A stretch of 64,000 bases of DNA. Origin: Candidatus Nanopelagicales bacterium (lineage in GTDB: Bacteria > Actinomycetota > Actinomycetes > S36-B12). The stretch lies in contig JAPKAV010000004.1 in NCBI GenBank assembly GCA_028825115.1, positions 1 to 64,000 of the forward strand, written 5' to 3'. The notes under the pieces were generated by a model that searched no databases, was not told the origin of the DNA, and saw only the letters and a list, made by a program, of their open reading frames with translations. The position numbers were made by a program, and so were the translations under genes. Positions 26,259 through 35,009 of the stretch are shown piece after piece. The stretch's first letter is position 1, and each line of letters starts with the position of its first letter.

Positions 26259-26978
26259 TCAATCGGGATGAACGAGTTCCCCGTCACCTGATAAACGACG
26301 GTACGCCAGCGCATCTGCCAGGTAAGTAAATGCCGCAACAAATACGTTGACCAACAGCACCGAAATAAATGCAATACCGGAAACTATGCTCGTCAACACA
26401 TTAAAGTCATTGGCTCCCCCAATGAGGATCGATTGGCTTACTGCGGCAACTACGGTAAGCGAGACCGTTGCACCGATTAGTACGATTTTGAACCCAATGA
26501 ATCGCCAGAATGACGTAGTAATCAGTTCCCAACTCATGGCGAGAGCAGCAAAACCGGTCATGCCTGCGTTTCCAATAAGTGCATAGGGAAATAGTGCAAA
26601 CATAAAGGCCAAAATTAACCCTGGGATAATGAAAGCAATCAAACCGACAACAACAATGCCGGTATAGACGAGACCTGCCAGAAGGAACCACCAATACCGG
26701 TCAGAGCGCAACAGCACTCTCACAGACGGTTTCGCTCCTTCTGAGGCGTTATAGGCGTTGCGTAAGATTCCAAGAAATGTGTAGAAGAAGCCAAGGATCC
26801 CGAGAAAGATTACAATTGCCCCCAGAGCTGGAACAGCGATTGCGGCGAGCGCACCAACAATAATGATCGCGACGGGAATAGCGATCGCGACAAAAATCAC
26901 CAGCAACCAATGCCAATATTGACGCTTGGTCAAACTCCATGCCTCATCAAGTACGGCAGCGATATCAAATCCGGACAT
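26259..26978 (-). CDS. Polytopic membrane protein of unknown function
   Basis: A 239-residue protein with about six hydrophobic segments, from residues 25-55 onwards. It resembles the glycerophosphodiester-phosphodiesterase membrane domain or DUF975-like proteins, but I cannot assign it firmly. The start ATG at 26978 has AAAGGA 6 nt before it; the longer reading to 27062 adds a hydrophilic tail with no clear RBS. It is convergent with the phosphatase gene. Confidence 0.7.
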   Translation of the reverse strand: MSGFDIAAVLDEAWSLTKRQYWHWLLVIFVAIAIPVAIIIVGALAAIAVPALGAIVIFLGILGFFYTFLGILRNAYNASEGAKPSVRVLLRSDRYWWFLLAGLVYTGIVVVGLIAFIIPGLILAFMFALFPYALIGNAGMTGFAALAMSWELITTSFWRFIGFKIVLIGATVSLTVVAAVSQSILIGGANDFNVLTSIVSGIAFISVLLVNVFVAAFTYLADALAYRRLSGDGELVHPD

Positions 26979-27139
26979 GTTTTTCCTTTCGGTTACCATG
27001 ATTACATGAAACTTTTTGGTCTGATCATGACGCGAAAACTGGTGAAAACTTGACCTTAGCATCTGAAAATTACCAGTATGTCGACATTAAATATTGGAAA
27101 TGAACGTGAATCAAGCCCAATTTCTAAAATCCGAATTAT

Positions 27140-28153
27140 TTACCGAGCGGGTGTTAAGTCTGCAATTACGTATTCCAGAAGTTCACGACCATGATCAGAT
27201 GCGGTCACAATGTCAGCACTGTGTAGGTCGACTCCGTTAAAGGCCTGCAGGCGTAAAACGTCTCCGTGTCGGAGTTGATTGGGGAATATTCCGGCAAAAG
27301 AAAAAGGGAAATCACTTACTTGATTATTCAGAACAATCTCGGTGTGAGGTAGGTCAAGTGGTACATCAAGGTACACCGCATCACGTCGCTTATTTATCAT
27401 CAGAGTTACGCGCGCTCTCTCCACCGACTCGGTGAAATCACGCCCGGGTTCAGTGACATGAATTATTGCCGAATTATGATCTGTTTTTTCTTCGATACAA
27501 AAAATGGTTTCATTAGGAACAGTGACATTGGTGGGTAACTGCGCGATCACGGCATGTAAACCGGATACTTCGAGAATTTTTTGTACCATTTCGTGATATT
27601 TCTTCGGCACATACATATTTCTTAAATCACCTTGGTTCAATTTCAAATAGAACAAAACCACTGATTGCCGGTGTCCCTCCGGATTAACTGCAGCATTGTT
27701 ATGGACTGTGTCCGGGATCCAGCCGAGAAGAATTCCGGTTTCATGTGCACCAAGCTTGATGTTCGCTTTTTGGCTATATGGGTGGGCTGCTGTTGCTTCA
27801 CTAAAAATACCCAAGTACCCGGCTTCGGTTGCCCATTGTGAGCCGAATCGTTTGAGTCTTTCAAAAAGATGGTGTCCGCGGGCCGCGTCTCGCACAACTG
27901 CAATACCTGCATGAATAACCCGCTCGACGCCCTCTTCCACCATGAGCGCCATATGGCCAAGAATAATTCCGTCATTTAATTGACCAATTGTGCTGCGTAG
28001 GGTTTTGTTGCGTATTTTTTCAGCAATTTTCTCGGCGTCATAAACCCACTCAGCGTCATACGAATCCCCATACGACTCTTTGATCAACTCAACGAGGACC
28101 TCGGATTCATGTGGTTCAAGAAATCGGATTATGACATCTGAATCTTCGACCAT
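27140..28153 (-). CDS. GNAT family N-acetyltransferase with a C-terminal extension
   Basis: A protein of about 337 residues. The first 150 residues look like a GNAT acetyltransferase: IRFLEPHESEVLVELI at the start, the middle beta strands, AGIAVVRDAARGHHLFERL where acetyl-CoA binds, and GAHETGILLGW. The second half (about 160 residues) has no recognisable motif. The start is uncertain: ATG at 28153 fits the family layout, while GTG at 28180 would add nine residues. It lies right after the terminator of the DUF805 gene, so it needs its own promoter or read-through. Substrate unknown. Confidence 0.65.
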   Translation of the reverse strand: MVEDSDVIIRFLEPHESEVLVELIKESYGDSYDAEWVYDAEKIAEKIRNKTLRSTIGQLNDGIILGHMALMVEEGVERVIHAGIAVVRDAARGHHLFERLKRFGSQWATEAGYLGIFSEATAAHPYSQKANIKLGAHETGILLGWIPDTVHNNAAVNPEGHRQSVVLFYLKLNQGDLRNMYVPKKYHEMVQKILEVSGLHAVIAQLPTNVTVPNETIFCIEEKTDHNSAIIHVTEPGRDFTESVERARVTLMINKRRDAVYLDVPLDLPHTEIVLNNQVSDFPFSFAGIFPNQLRHGDVLRLQAFNGVDLHSADIVTASDHGRELLEYVIADLTPAR

Positions 28154-28187
28154 GGCTCCAGTATCGCTGAGACGCAGCACAACATTT

Positions 28188-28220
28188 AAAAGGGGCCGCC
28201 CGCTGGGAGCGACCCCTTTT
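28188..28220 (-). terminator. Intrinsic terminator after the DUF805 gene
   Basis: A GC stem (AGGGG arm pairing with CCCCT, strengthened by internal GC pairs) flanked by A and T runs lies just past the DUF805 stop. The same sequence with few changes recurs at 28794-28825. Confidence 0.75.
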
Positions 28221-28254
28221 ACAACGAACTATGAGAAGGAACTAGTCAACAGGA

Positions 28255-28617
28255 CTAATTGACGGCCGTAGTGGTGGGCGGACCAAATCGATTGTCACCT
28301 TCGGTGCCTGGTGTTGCCCAGAAAACAATCAACACGATCGAACCGATTAAAGGAACAAACGCAATGAGTATCCACCACCCGGTGCGATCAACATCATGTA
28401 AGCGCCGAAAATATAGACCGAGCATCGGCAATACAAAGCCCAGCCAAACAAGGAAAAATATGATGATGGGGAGACCGGCGAGGCCCACAATGAAATTGAC
28501 AATGAAGATAACCACCGCATAGAACAGAAAGAACCACCAAAATTCTGATCGACTAGCGCGGCCATTGAATTTGGCATAATTCGAGAGACCTGATTTTATC
28601 GCTTCCATATATGACAT
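28255..28617 (-). CDS. DUF805 family membrane protein
   Basis: A 120-residue small membrane protein with the DUF805 pattern: N-terminal amphipathic segment with NGRASRSEFWWF, three to four hydrophobic segments, the RRLHDVDRTGWW loop and a short polar tail. Its molecular function is unknown. The start ATG at 28617 has a strong GGAGG at 7 nt, so longer readings are rejected. It stands alone between two near-identical terminators and is not part of the ribosomal operon upstream. Confidence 0.85.
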   Translation of the reverse strand: MSYMEAIKSGLSNYAKFNGRASRSEFWWFFLFYAVVIFIVNFIVGLAGLPIIIFFLVWLGFVLPMLGLYFRRLHDVDRTGWWILIAFVPLIGSIVLIVFWATPGTEGDNRFGPPTTTAVN

Positions 28618-28853
28618 GAGTGATCCTCCTATGTAGGTCAAAGGGCTTGAGCAGCCTTGTAACCGCGAGACTACCGGTAAATGAACACAAAACCGGCATC
28701 TTATTATTAAACGGAGATGTTTCGCACCACAGCCAGATTCGTGAACGAGCACGTTGGACCGCTGTGGCGGGAGGGCCCAGATCAGTGAAATATAAAAGGG
28801 GCCGCCCACTGGGAGCGACCCCTTTGCACATCAACTATGAGAAAAAATAATTG
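28618..28853. other. DUF805 upstream region and rplI 3' end
   Basis: Besides the terminator at 28794-28825 and the DUF805 RBS, I see no gene in these 236 bases. It must hold the DUF805 promoter, but no boxes were assigned. Confidence 0.4.
28794..28825 (-). terminator. Intrinsic terminator of the rpsF-ssb-rpsR-rplI operon
   Basis: A stem identical in its arms to the one at 28188-28220, followed on the minus strand by a T-run, placed about 30 bases after the rplI stop. Confidence 0.75.
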
Positions 28854-29300
28854 TTAGTCAGCTGAAACAACAAACTGCACATTGGCGCTTACACCTGGGT
28901 GCACGTCAACTGTTGCGTTGTGATTTCCCAACGTTTTAATCGCGCCAGCCAAGTGCACCTTGCGCTTATCAATTGAAATGTCGCCGGAAGCCTTCACCGC
29001 TGAGGCGATGTCAGCTGTAGTGATTGAACCGAAGAGTTTTCCGGTCGCACCAGCTTTGGCGGGAACTACAATTACCAATGATTCAAGTGATTGCTTGATT
29101 TCATTTGCATGATCACGGTCACGGACCTCGCGTACCTTACGGGCACGTTTAATTTGGGTCACCTGCTTCTCGCCACCGCGGGTCCAAGAGATTGCGAAAC
29201 CGCGTGGGAGTAAGAAGTTGCGGCCATAACCATCTTTTACTTCGACAATGTCGCCTGCAGCACCAAGACCGCTGACTTCCTGTGTAAGGATGAGTTTCAT
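28854..29300 (-). CDS. rplI: 50S ribosomal protein L9
   Basis: A 148-residue L9 protein of the large subunit. The N-terminal domain MKLILTQEVSGLGAAGDIVEVKDGYGRNFLLPRG is represented by its signature pieces VSGLGAAGDIVEVKDGYGRN and FLLPRG. The C-terminal 23S-binding domain ends with a hydrophobic strand NVQFVVSAD. It is the last gene of the rpsF-ssb-rpsR-rplI operon and is followed by a strong terminator. Confidence 0.96.
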   Translation of the reverse strand: MKLILTQEVSGLGAAGDIVEVKDGYGRNFLLPRGFAISWTRGGEKQVTQIKRARKVREVRDRDHANEIKQSLESLVIVVPAKAGATGKLFGSITTADIASAVKASGDISIDKRKVHLAGAIKTLGNHNATVDVHPGVSANVQFVVSAD

Positions 29301-29318
29301 GTTTACGCTCCTGCTTCT

Positions 29319-29579
29319 TTACCGCGTTGCCGCTGAGTAGGGAAGAAGTGCCATTTCACGGGCATTCTTCACAGCCATGGCAACATCACGCTGATGCTGG
29401 GTGCAGTTACCTGTAACCCGGCGAGCGCGAATCTTGCCTCGATCCGAAACGAATTTACGAAGTAGGTTTACGTCTTTGTAGTCCAGACCCTTTACTTCTT
29501 TTTTGCAGAAGGCGCAGGCTTTGGCCTTCACCATCTTGTTCTTGTCCAACACTTGTTGGCGCTTGTTATCGCGTGCCAT
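29319..29579 (-). CDS. rpsR: 30S ribosomal protein S18
   Basis: An 86-residue S18 protein. It has the [19 protein letters not shown] core, and cysteines in ACAFCKK and GNCTQH that fit the zinc-binding ('C+') form of S18. Actinomycetes often carry both a zinc-binding and a zinc-free copy; only this one is in the window. S18 pairs with S6 in the small subunit. The gene lies 40 bases after ssb. Confidence 0.95.
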   Translation of the reverse strand: MARDNKRQQVLDKNKMVKAKACAFCKKEVKGLDYKDVNLLRKFVSDRGKIRARRVTGNCTQHQRDVAMAVKNAREMALLPYSAATR

Positions 29580-29619
29580 TTAATAACTCCTTGAATTTAT
29601 GGTGGGAAATTTAATGTGT

Positions 29620-30090
29620 TTAGAAGGGTGGTTCATCAAAGTTTGCAGTCGGTGCACCAGTTGCCCAGGGATCATCAGCAGGGGCTGCCGATCCACCGCC
29701 GGAGCTAAATCCACCTTCGGAGCGTTGTACCCGAGTGACCTTCGCTGTTGCATAACGCAACGCGGGACCAACGTCCTCGACTTCAACTTCCATAACTGTT
29801 CGTTTTTCACCCTCGCGGGTTTCATAGGAACGCTGCTTCAACCTGCCCGAAACCATTACGCGAGTCCCCTTTGTGAGTGACTCGGCAACATTTTCCGCGT
29901 ACTGGCGCCACACGCTGCATCGCAAGTAAGTCGGGTCCCCGTCTTTCCATTCATTCGTTGCTTTGTCCAAATAACGTGAGTTGGTAGCAACTGTGAATGA
30001 AGCAACAGCGGCGCCGCTTGGGGTGAAGCGCAGTTCAGGATCGTTGGTCAAGTTCCCAATGACCGTCACATTGATATCCCCGGCTGCCAT
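29620..30090 (-). CDS. ssb: Single-stranded DNA-binding protein
   Basis: A 156-residue SSB. The OB-fold covers about residues 1-110 ([18 protein letters not shown], then [20 protein letters not shown]). A Gly/Ser/Ala-rich linker follows, then the acidic tail ending DEPPF that recruits repair and replication proteins. The start overlaps the rpsF stop by one base (TAATG), the usual translational coupling of this operon. Confidence 0.96.
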   Translation of the reverse strand: MAAGDINVTVIGNLTNDPELRFTPSGAAVASFTVATNSRYLDKATNEWKDGDPTYLRCSVWRQYAENVAESLTKGTRVMVSGRLKQRSYETREGEKRTVMEVEVEDVGPALRYATAKVTRVQRSEGGFSSGGGSAAPADDPWATGAPTANFDEPPF

Positions 30091-30398
30091 TAGGAAGCCT
30101 TAACGGGAGTGGACCAGTTGGGGCGAATCACCTTGGTGCGAACGACAGCTTCGTTTAGTGATAGTTGGCGATCCAGTTCGGCGACTGCTTCCGGGGTCGA
30201 GATCAACTCGATTACCGCGTAGTAGCCCTCGGTCTTGTGGTTGATTTCGTAGGAGAAGCGGCGCTTGCCCCAGAAATCTACTTTTTCAACAGTGCCACCA
30301 TCGGCCTTGATCACATTGAGGAATGTATCGAGACTGGGGGCAATTGTTTTTTCTTCGAGTTCAGAGTCCAGAATGACCATGACTTCGTATTTACGCAT
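30090..30398 (-). CDS. rpsF: 30S ribosomal protein S6
   Basis: A 102-residue S6 protein of the small-subunit platform. The N-terminal [11 protein letters not shown] and the [17 protein letters not shown] segment are typical. A strong GGAGGTGGG lies before the ATG. It is the first gene of the rpsF-ssb-rpsR-rplI operon; the leader contains a hairpin that could be an S6:S18 autoregulatory element. Confidence 0.96.
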   Translation of the reverse strand: MRKYEVMVILDSELEEKTIAPSLDTFLNVIKADGGTVEKVDFWGKRRFSYEINHKTEGYYAVIELISTPEAVAELDRQLSLNEAVVRTKVIRPNWSTPVKAS

Positions 30399-30460
30399 GT
30401 ATTAACCCACCTCCTTCGGACTAAACGGCCACGGCATTTCCGTGACAGGAGGATTAATGC
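30399..30460 (-). promoter_or_regulatory. Possible S6:S18 autoregulatory leader of rpsF
   Basis: Within the rpsF leader, CACGG and CCGTG (plus-strand 30430-30434 and 30440-30444) form a small hairpin, followed by further CCG-containing bases before the strong RBS. Many bacteria control this operon through an S6:S18-binding leader with a conserved CCG. I did not fold the whole leader, so this is tentative. Confidence 0.3.
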
Positions 30461-30662
30461 CCCCTTAGAGTAGCCGCTACAGGCTCTAGCTCCACAAGGG
30501 GTCGCTATTCGCTAATGCTGGCGAGATCCCTAATGGTCACACACCCGGTCTGAGAACCGTAATTCTGGACTCCTGGTGTGGGTACCAATGGGAACTGAAT
30601 CCAATTTTCGAAGGGGTTGCGTGTGTAAGGATCGCTTCCACGGGAGGCAATAGGCTGACGGC
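30461..30662. other. Divergent gap between rpsF and xth
   Basis: About 200 bases with no gene. They must contain the rpsF operon promoter (minus) and, if separate, the xth promoter (plus). No clear pair of boxes was found. Confidence 0.4.
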
Positions 30663-31451
30663 GTGCGTATTGCAACCTGGAATCTGAACTCGGTGGGCGC
30701 CCGACTTGATCGGTTAGTGGAGTGGCTCCACAGCGCTCAACCCGATGTGGTGGCATTGCAAGAGTTAAAATGCACCGACGAGGCGTTCCCACACCTCCCG
30801 ATTCAAGTAGCGGGCTACGAAGCCGTCACCCATGGCACCGGCCGTTGGAATGGTGTTGCGATTCTCTCTCGGGTTGGCGCTACCGACGTTGTTCGCGGTT
30901 TAGTTGGCCAACCTGATTTCGACGGGGTTGCTGAGCCTCGGGCAATTGGAGCCACCTGCAATGGTTTGCGGGTCTGGAGTGTCTACTGCCCCAATGGTCG
31001 CGAACCAAGCCATGATCACTACAAGTACAAGTTAAAATGGTTCACAGCGTTGAATGTAACCATGGAATCTGAAATGGTTACCAGTCCTGATCTACCGTTC
31101 GCTGTGATTGGTGACTACAACATCGCTCCGACTGACGCAGACGTGTGGAACATCGAAAAATTTGTTGATTCAACACATGTGACACCGGCTGAGCGAGCAG
31201 CGTTAACCGATCTTGAAGCTTTGGGTTTGATTGAAACTATGCCGCGATCGCTTAAGGGTGAACCCTACACATTCTGGGACTATCGCAGTGGTTCCTTCCA
31301 CCGTGGTTGGGGGATGCGGATTGACCTTGTCTATGGGAATCAGGTGTTCACGTCCCTAGTGCAGGATTCATATGTTGATCGCGACGCACGTAAGGGAAAA
31401 GGCGCCTCCGATCATGCACCGGTTGTTGTTGATTTGGGTTTCCCCGTATGA
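30663..31451 (+). CDS. xth: Exodeoxyribonuclease III
   Basis: A 262-residue AP endonuclease/3'-exonuclease of the EEP fold used in base-excision repair. It begins MRIATWNLNSVGARLDR, has LQELKC with the metal-binding Glu, then GDYNIAPTDADVWN, and ends SDHAPVVVDL with the catalytic Asp-His pair. The start is GTG at 30663, with GGAGG lying somewhat far upstream. Its stop overlaps the start of the FemX-like gene by ATGA. Confidence 0.93.
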   Translation: MRIATWNLNSVGARLDRLVEWLHSAQPDVVALQELKCTDEAFPHLPIQVAGYEAVTHGTGRWNGVAILSRVGATDVVRGLVGQPDFDGVAEPRAIGATCNGLRVWSVYCPNGREPSHDHYKYKLKWFTALNVTMESEMVTSPDLPFAVIGDYNIAPTDADVWNIEKFVDSTHVTPAERAALTDLEALGLIETMPRSLKGEPYTFWDYRSGSFHRGWGMRIDLVYGNQVFTSLVQDSYVDRDARKGKGASDHAPVVVDLGFPV

Positions 31452-32563
31452 GACGTGAAGTCCGGCGGATTAGTGCCGAGCAGCATTCAGAGTTCCTAGA
31501 TGGTGTCATTGCTTCTGGATCCACTTCGGTCTCGTTTTTGCAATTACCCAAATGGGGTAATGTCAAGGTGGGTTGGCGACCAGAGTCGGTTGGTTGGTTT
31601 CAGGACTCCACACTTGTGGGCGTGGCCTTGGTGTTGTATCGCCCGATTCCAAAATTGCCGCAGCGTTCGTTCGCATACATTCCCGAGGGTCCGGTAATTG
31701 ATTGGGAAAGTGGTGATCTTTCTTCGTGGTTGCCACCTTTGGTCTCGCACGTTAAGGGTCGTGGCGCATTTCAATTAAAGATAGGTCCGCCGGTTCCAGT
31801 AAAGCAATGGGATGCGCACACAATTAAGGCCGCAATTGGTGCGAAACCTGTCCTGAGTGAGGTGAATCCGGATCGAAAGTTTGCACATGCTGAGCAAGTA
31901 ATCGAATCATTGGAGTCAATGAGATTCGTCCAAGAGGAAAACGTTGGTTCCGGTTTTGGGGACGTGCAACCACGATATATTTTCCAAGTCCCACTCGCTG
32001 GTCGCACTGAAGAAGATGTCTTCGCCGGATTCAATCAATTATGGCGGAGAAATATCCGTAAGGCCGAAAAATCTGGTGTTGAAGTGAACCTGGGAACTCG
32101 GAAAGACTTGCCTTTTTTTTATGAGATCTATGTGGAAACGGCTGAACGTGATGGGTTCACTCCGCGGGGCTTGGTCTATTTCGAACGCATGTGGGATGAG
32201 CTCGGTGACCACTTCAGTTTGCATGTGGCTCGCTACTCCGGCCATGTCGCCGCGGCCACAATCATGATCACGGTGGGTGGTCATGCTTGGTACTCATACG
32301 GGGCATCCACGACAGCCGATCGGGATGTTCGTCCCAGTAATGCCTTGCAATGGTCCATGATCAAGAGTGCAATTTTTTCGGGTTGCCGGATTTACGATCT
32401 CAGGGGAATTTCTCACACCTTGGACCGCTCAGATCACCTGTTCGGACTGTTGTCTTTCAAATTGGGTTCGGGGGGTTTCGCTCAAGAATATGTTGGTGAG
32501 TGGGACTGTGTGATTCGTAAGTCTTGGGCTCGCGCTTTTTCGATCTACCAGCGGCGAGGCTAG
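31448..32563 (+). CDS. FemX-like peptidoglycan branch-forming aminoacyltransferase
   Basis: A 371-residue protein of the FemABX family (tRNA-dependent aminoacyltransferases that attach amino acids to the lipid II stem peptide). The pattern is the paired GNAT-like domains: N-terminal FLQLPKWGNVKVGWRPE, then RRNIRKAEKSGVEV and the second-domain DGFTPRGLVYFERMW and SYGASTTADRDVRPSNALQWSM, named here by SYGASTTADRD and PSNALQW. No coiled-coil arm is seen. It overlaps xth by four bases and precedes the alanine-racemase-like gene by 35 bases, so both probably shape the cell-wall peptide. Confidence 0.82.
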   Translation: MRREVRRISAEQHSEFLDGVIASGSTSVSFLQLPKWGNVKVGWRPESVGWFQDSTLVGVALVLYRPIPKLPQRSFAYIPEGPVIDWESGDLSSWLPPLVSHVKGRGAFQLKIGPPVPVKQWDAHTIKAAIGAKPVLSEVNPDRKFAHAEQVIESLESMRFVQEENVGSGFGDVQPRYIFQVPLAGRTEEDVFAGFNQLWRRNIRKAEKSGVEVNLGTRKDLPFFYEIYVETAERDGFTPRGLVYFERMWDELGDHFSLHVARYSGHVAAATIMITVGGHAWYSYGASTTADRDVRPSNALQWSMIKSAIFSGCRIYDLRGISHTLDRSDHLFGLLSFKLGSGGFAQEYVGEWDCVIRKSWARAFSIYQRRG

Positions 32564-32598
32564 GCAGCAGATTGCTGTGATCCTGACATGATTGTTGA

Positions 32599-33732
32599 GT
32601 GGCTTTCACCCTCAACATAAATGGCGACAAATGGCGCACTCACTTGCGCTCTGTTGTCAATGCAATCACTACCGCTAGCGGCACTTCACCTGTTCCGGTA
32701 GTCAAAGGAAATGGTTACGGAATTGGCCAAGAATTACTAGGTGCAACCGCCATGGAACTTGGTGCTGACACGATTGCGGTGGGAACCGTATTTGAAATTG
32801 AGTCAGTTGTCAGTGTCACCCAAGGTGACATTGTCGTGCTTCAACCATTTGATTCACGTGACGCCGGGGCCGCTGCTAAATGGTCGGAAATCAGCAAGAA
32901 ATTTTATTCCGGTCGCATTATTCGCACCGTTGCAAGTCTTGAGGCGCTTAATGAACTAATCACCGGATCTAGCGGTGTCCGCGTTATCATTGAGGCCCGC
33001 AGTTCTATGGTTCGTTTTGGTCTGACAGAACCCGAACTTATTGGCGCCCTGGGAAACACCGATATTCGAGCCGCACTTGCGACTGGGCAGTTTTTTATCG
33101 AGGGGATTTCAGTCCACCTTCCCATTGAGCGTTCATCCCCTGATTCACATGCCGTTGAAGTCATGCGATGGGCTGGGTTGTGGGAAGCGGAGACCGCAGT
33201 CTGGGAGGGCCACTCGCCCCCAGCCTCTGTTATATGGGTTTCCCATTGCAGTGACGCCGAACTTTCAACTATCCGCCAGAGCGTAAGCGAATTGATCGTT
33301 CGAATGCGTGTAGGAACTCGACTATGGCTCGGTGATCGCTCCGCACTTTCTGCGTCGGGCACGGTGTTAGCTGTCCACCCACTTTCTGAAGGTGTGAAGG
33401 TTGGCTACCGTCAACGAAGAGCCGGAAAAAATGCCACATTGGTTGTGGTGAGTGGAGGTACCGCCAACGGGATTGGTTTAAGTGCGCCTTCTCCCACCAC
33501 TTCCCTGCGCCAACGAGTTACTTCATTTGGAGTTGGTGCACTCGATGCGGCCGGTAGATCGATGTCTCCATTTAGTCTGGGGGGGAAACAAAGGTGGTTC
33601 GCCGAACCCCCACACCAACATGTTTCAATGCTGTGGTTGAACAACGAATCTGTCCTACCGCGTGTTGGTGCTCAGGTGAGCGCTGAGGTTCGATTTACAA
33701 CCTCACGTTTTGACGCTGTCTTTGTTGACTGA
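32599..33732 (+). CDS. Divergent alanine-racemase-like PLP protein
   Basis: A 377-residue protein with the alanine racemase N-terminal barrel. The PLP-lysine segment is VVKGNGYGIG (AVVKADAYGHG in classical Alr), and VRVIIEARSSMVRFGLTEPEL matches the middle barrel. A Tyr is conserved in KVGYR where racemases have the catalytic Tyr. The C-terminal domain is unlike classical Alr: the YADGYPR and CMDQ landmarks are absent. It may therefore be a racemase with another substrate or a PLP protein of changed activity. Start GTG at 32599 has a weak RBS. It follows the FemX-like gene and converges on, and overlaps by 61 bases, the GT87-like gene. Confidence 0.72.
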   Translation: MAFTLNINGDKWRTHLRSVVNAITTASGTSPVPVVKGNGYGIGQELLGATAMELGADTIAVGTVFEIESVVSVTQGDIVVLQPFDSRDAGAAAKWSEISKKFYSGRIIRTVASLEALNELITGSSGVRVIIEARSSMVRFGLTEPELIGALGNTDIRAALATGQFFIEGISVHLPIERSSPDSHAVEVMRWAGLWEAETAVWEGHSPPASVIWVSHCSDAELSTIRQSVSELIVRMRVGTRLWLGDRSALSASGTVLAVHPLSEGVKVGYRQRRAGKNATLVVVSGGTANGIGLSAPSPTTSLRQRVTSFGVGALDAAGRSMSPFSLGGKQRWFAEPPHQHVSMLWLNNESVLPRVGAQVSAEVRFTTSRFDAVFVD

Positions 33733-35009
33733 TCATTCCGCGAGGAAATGTCAAAAACAATCCATAGCGCAAAGTACACAGTTACCGCAATGTGCACGAA
33801 GGTTGCTGCGGCATACCATTCTGGGGTAAGAGTTTTCGCGTCATCGATTCCATAGCCAGCTAGAAACCACCAGATCGCTGCGAAGTAGATAACCTCGCCG
33901 TACTGCCAGATCAGAAAGTCCCGCCAATTTGGTCGGGCCAAGACGGCAAGTGGAACTAGCCAAAGAACGTATTGCGGCGAATAGACCTTGTTGGTGATTA
34001 CGAAAGCAGCAAGAATGAGGAATGAAATCTGTGCAATTGTTGGCACGGTGGGCGCTTTTTTCACCAGGAACATGATCGCTAAAAGTAAAATAGTGAATAG
34101 CGCGGTCGAAGTAAAATTGAGCAGGTTCTCCGGAATTGTAGGCAACCCAATTTGGGTGATGGCGTACCAGAAAGATCCGAAGTCAATTGCTCGACTGAAG
34201 TTGAATGTGTAGAAAGCCGCCCAGCCTTCAAAGTGTGCGATTGCGAATGGGATGTTAATTGCAAGGAAGGTCCCAATTGTTGTCACAATCATGATAAGTG
34301 TGGGCCTCCAGGATGCCGTTCGCCACGCTAAAAACACAAAAGCTACCAGCAAGAAAACCGGATAAAATTTAGAGACAATTGCTAAACCAAGGAAAACTCC
34401 CGTAAAAAGGGCTTTGTCTTTTGACCACGCCAAGAATGCAAGCGCAACCAGAGCAATTGGGACGAGGTCCCAGTTGATTGTTGACGCAAGGATCATGGTG
34501 GGTGCAAGAACCACCATCGCTGCCCGCCACGGATATCTTGGTTGGGTTAACGCGGTTGCAATCACTGTGATCACAAATGGGATAAACAACAACACGATAT
34601 TTACGTCAAAAAATGCTCGGTAGCCATCGGGGTAAAATGAAGTGACCCACCCAGTCAGGACGGCGGCGATATACATGAAGATTCCAGTACCCACTGGATA
34701 CTCCAGATAGATACCGTTTGACCCAGATTGAAGATAAGGAAAGATACCCTCCATAAACCCGCGGTCCCCGTAAAGCGCGGGTATGTCGGAATAGCACAGG
34801 TGCATGTATCGCTGCGGATCTATCCATCCATCCATAACACATGAGAAGTCGAGTAAATAGCCAATTGAATAGGTGACGGCTGCCAAAACAATCAACACGT
34901 AAAGCGGTGGTAAAAGTGTGTAGCCCCTATTCGCGAGCTGACCAAATGGCCCACCCACACGCTCAGAGATTTTTGATTCGCTCACGGGTGGATTATGGTC
35001 TGCCTTCAT
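33672..35009 (-). CDS. GT87/DUF2029-type membrane glycosyltransferase
   Basis: A polytopic protein of about 445 residues with ten or more hydrophobic segments, resembling the actinobacterial DUF2029/GT87 polyprenyl-phosphate-mannose-dependent mannosyltransferases. The first periplasmic loop has LYGDRGFMEGIFPYLQ and LEYPVGTG, similar to the loop holding catalytic acidic residues in this class. It follows ponA on the same strand, as in mycobacteria (ponA1 then Rv0051). Start uncertain: ATG at 35009 overlaps the ponA stop; ATG at 35045 and GTG at 34985 are also possible. Its 3' end overlaps the racemase-like gene by 61 bases. Confidence 0.75.
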   Translation of the reverse strand: MKADHNPPVSESKISERVGGPFGQLANRGYTLLPPLYVLIVLAAVTYSIGYLLDFSCVMDGWIDPQRYMHLCYSDIPALYGDRGFMEGIFPYLQSGSNGIYLEYPVGTGIFMYIAAVLTGWVTSFYPDGYRAFFDVNIVLLFIPFVITVIATALTQPRYPWRAAMVVLAPTMILASTINWDLVPIALVALAFLAWSKDKALFTGVFLGLAIVSKFYPVFLLVAFVFLAWRTASWRPTLIMIVTTIGTFLAINIPFAIAHFEGWAAFYTFNFSRAIDFGSFWYAITQIGLPTIPENLLNFTSTALFTILLLAIMFLVKKAPTVPTIAQISFLILAAFVITNKVYSPQYVLWLVPLAVLARPNWRDFLIWQYGEVIYFAAIWWFLAGYGIDDAKTLTPEWYAAATFVHIAVTVYFALWIVFDISSRNDQSTKTASKREVVNRTSALT

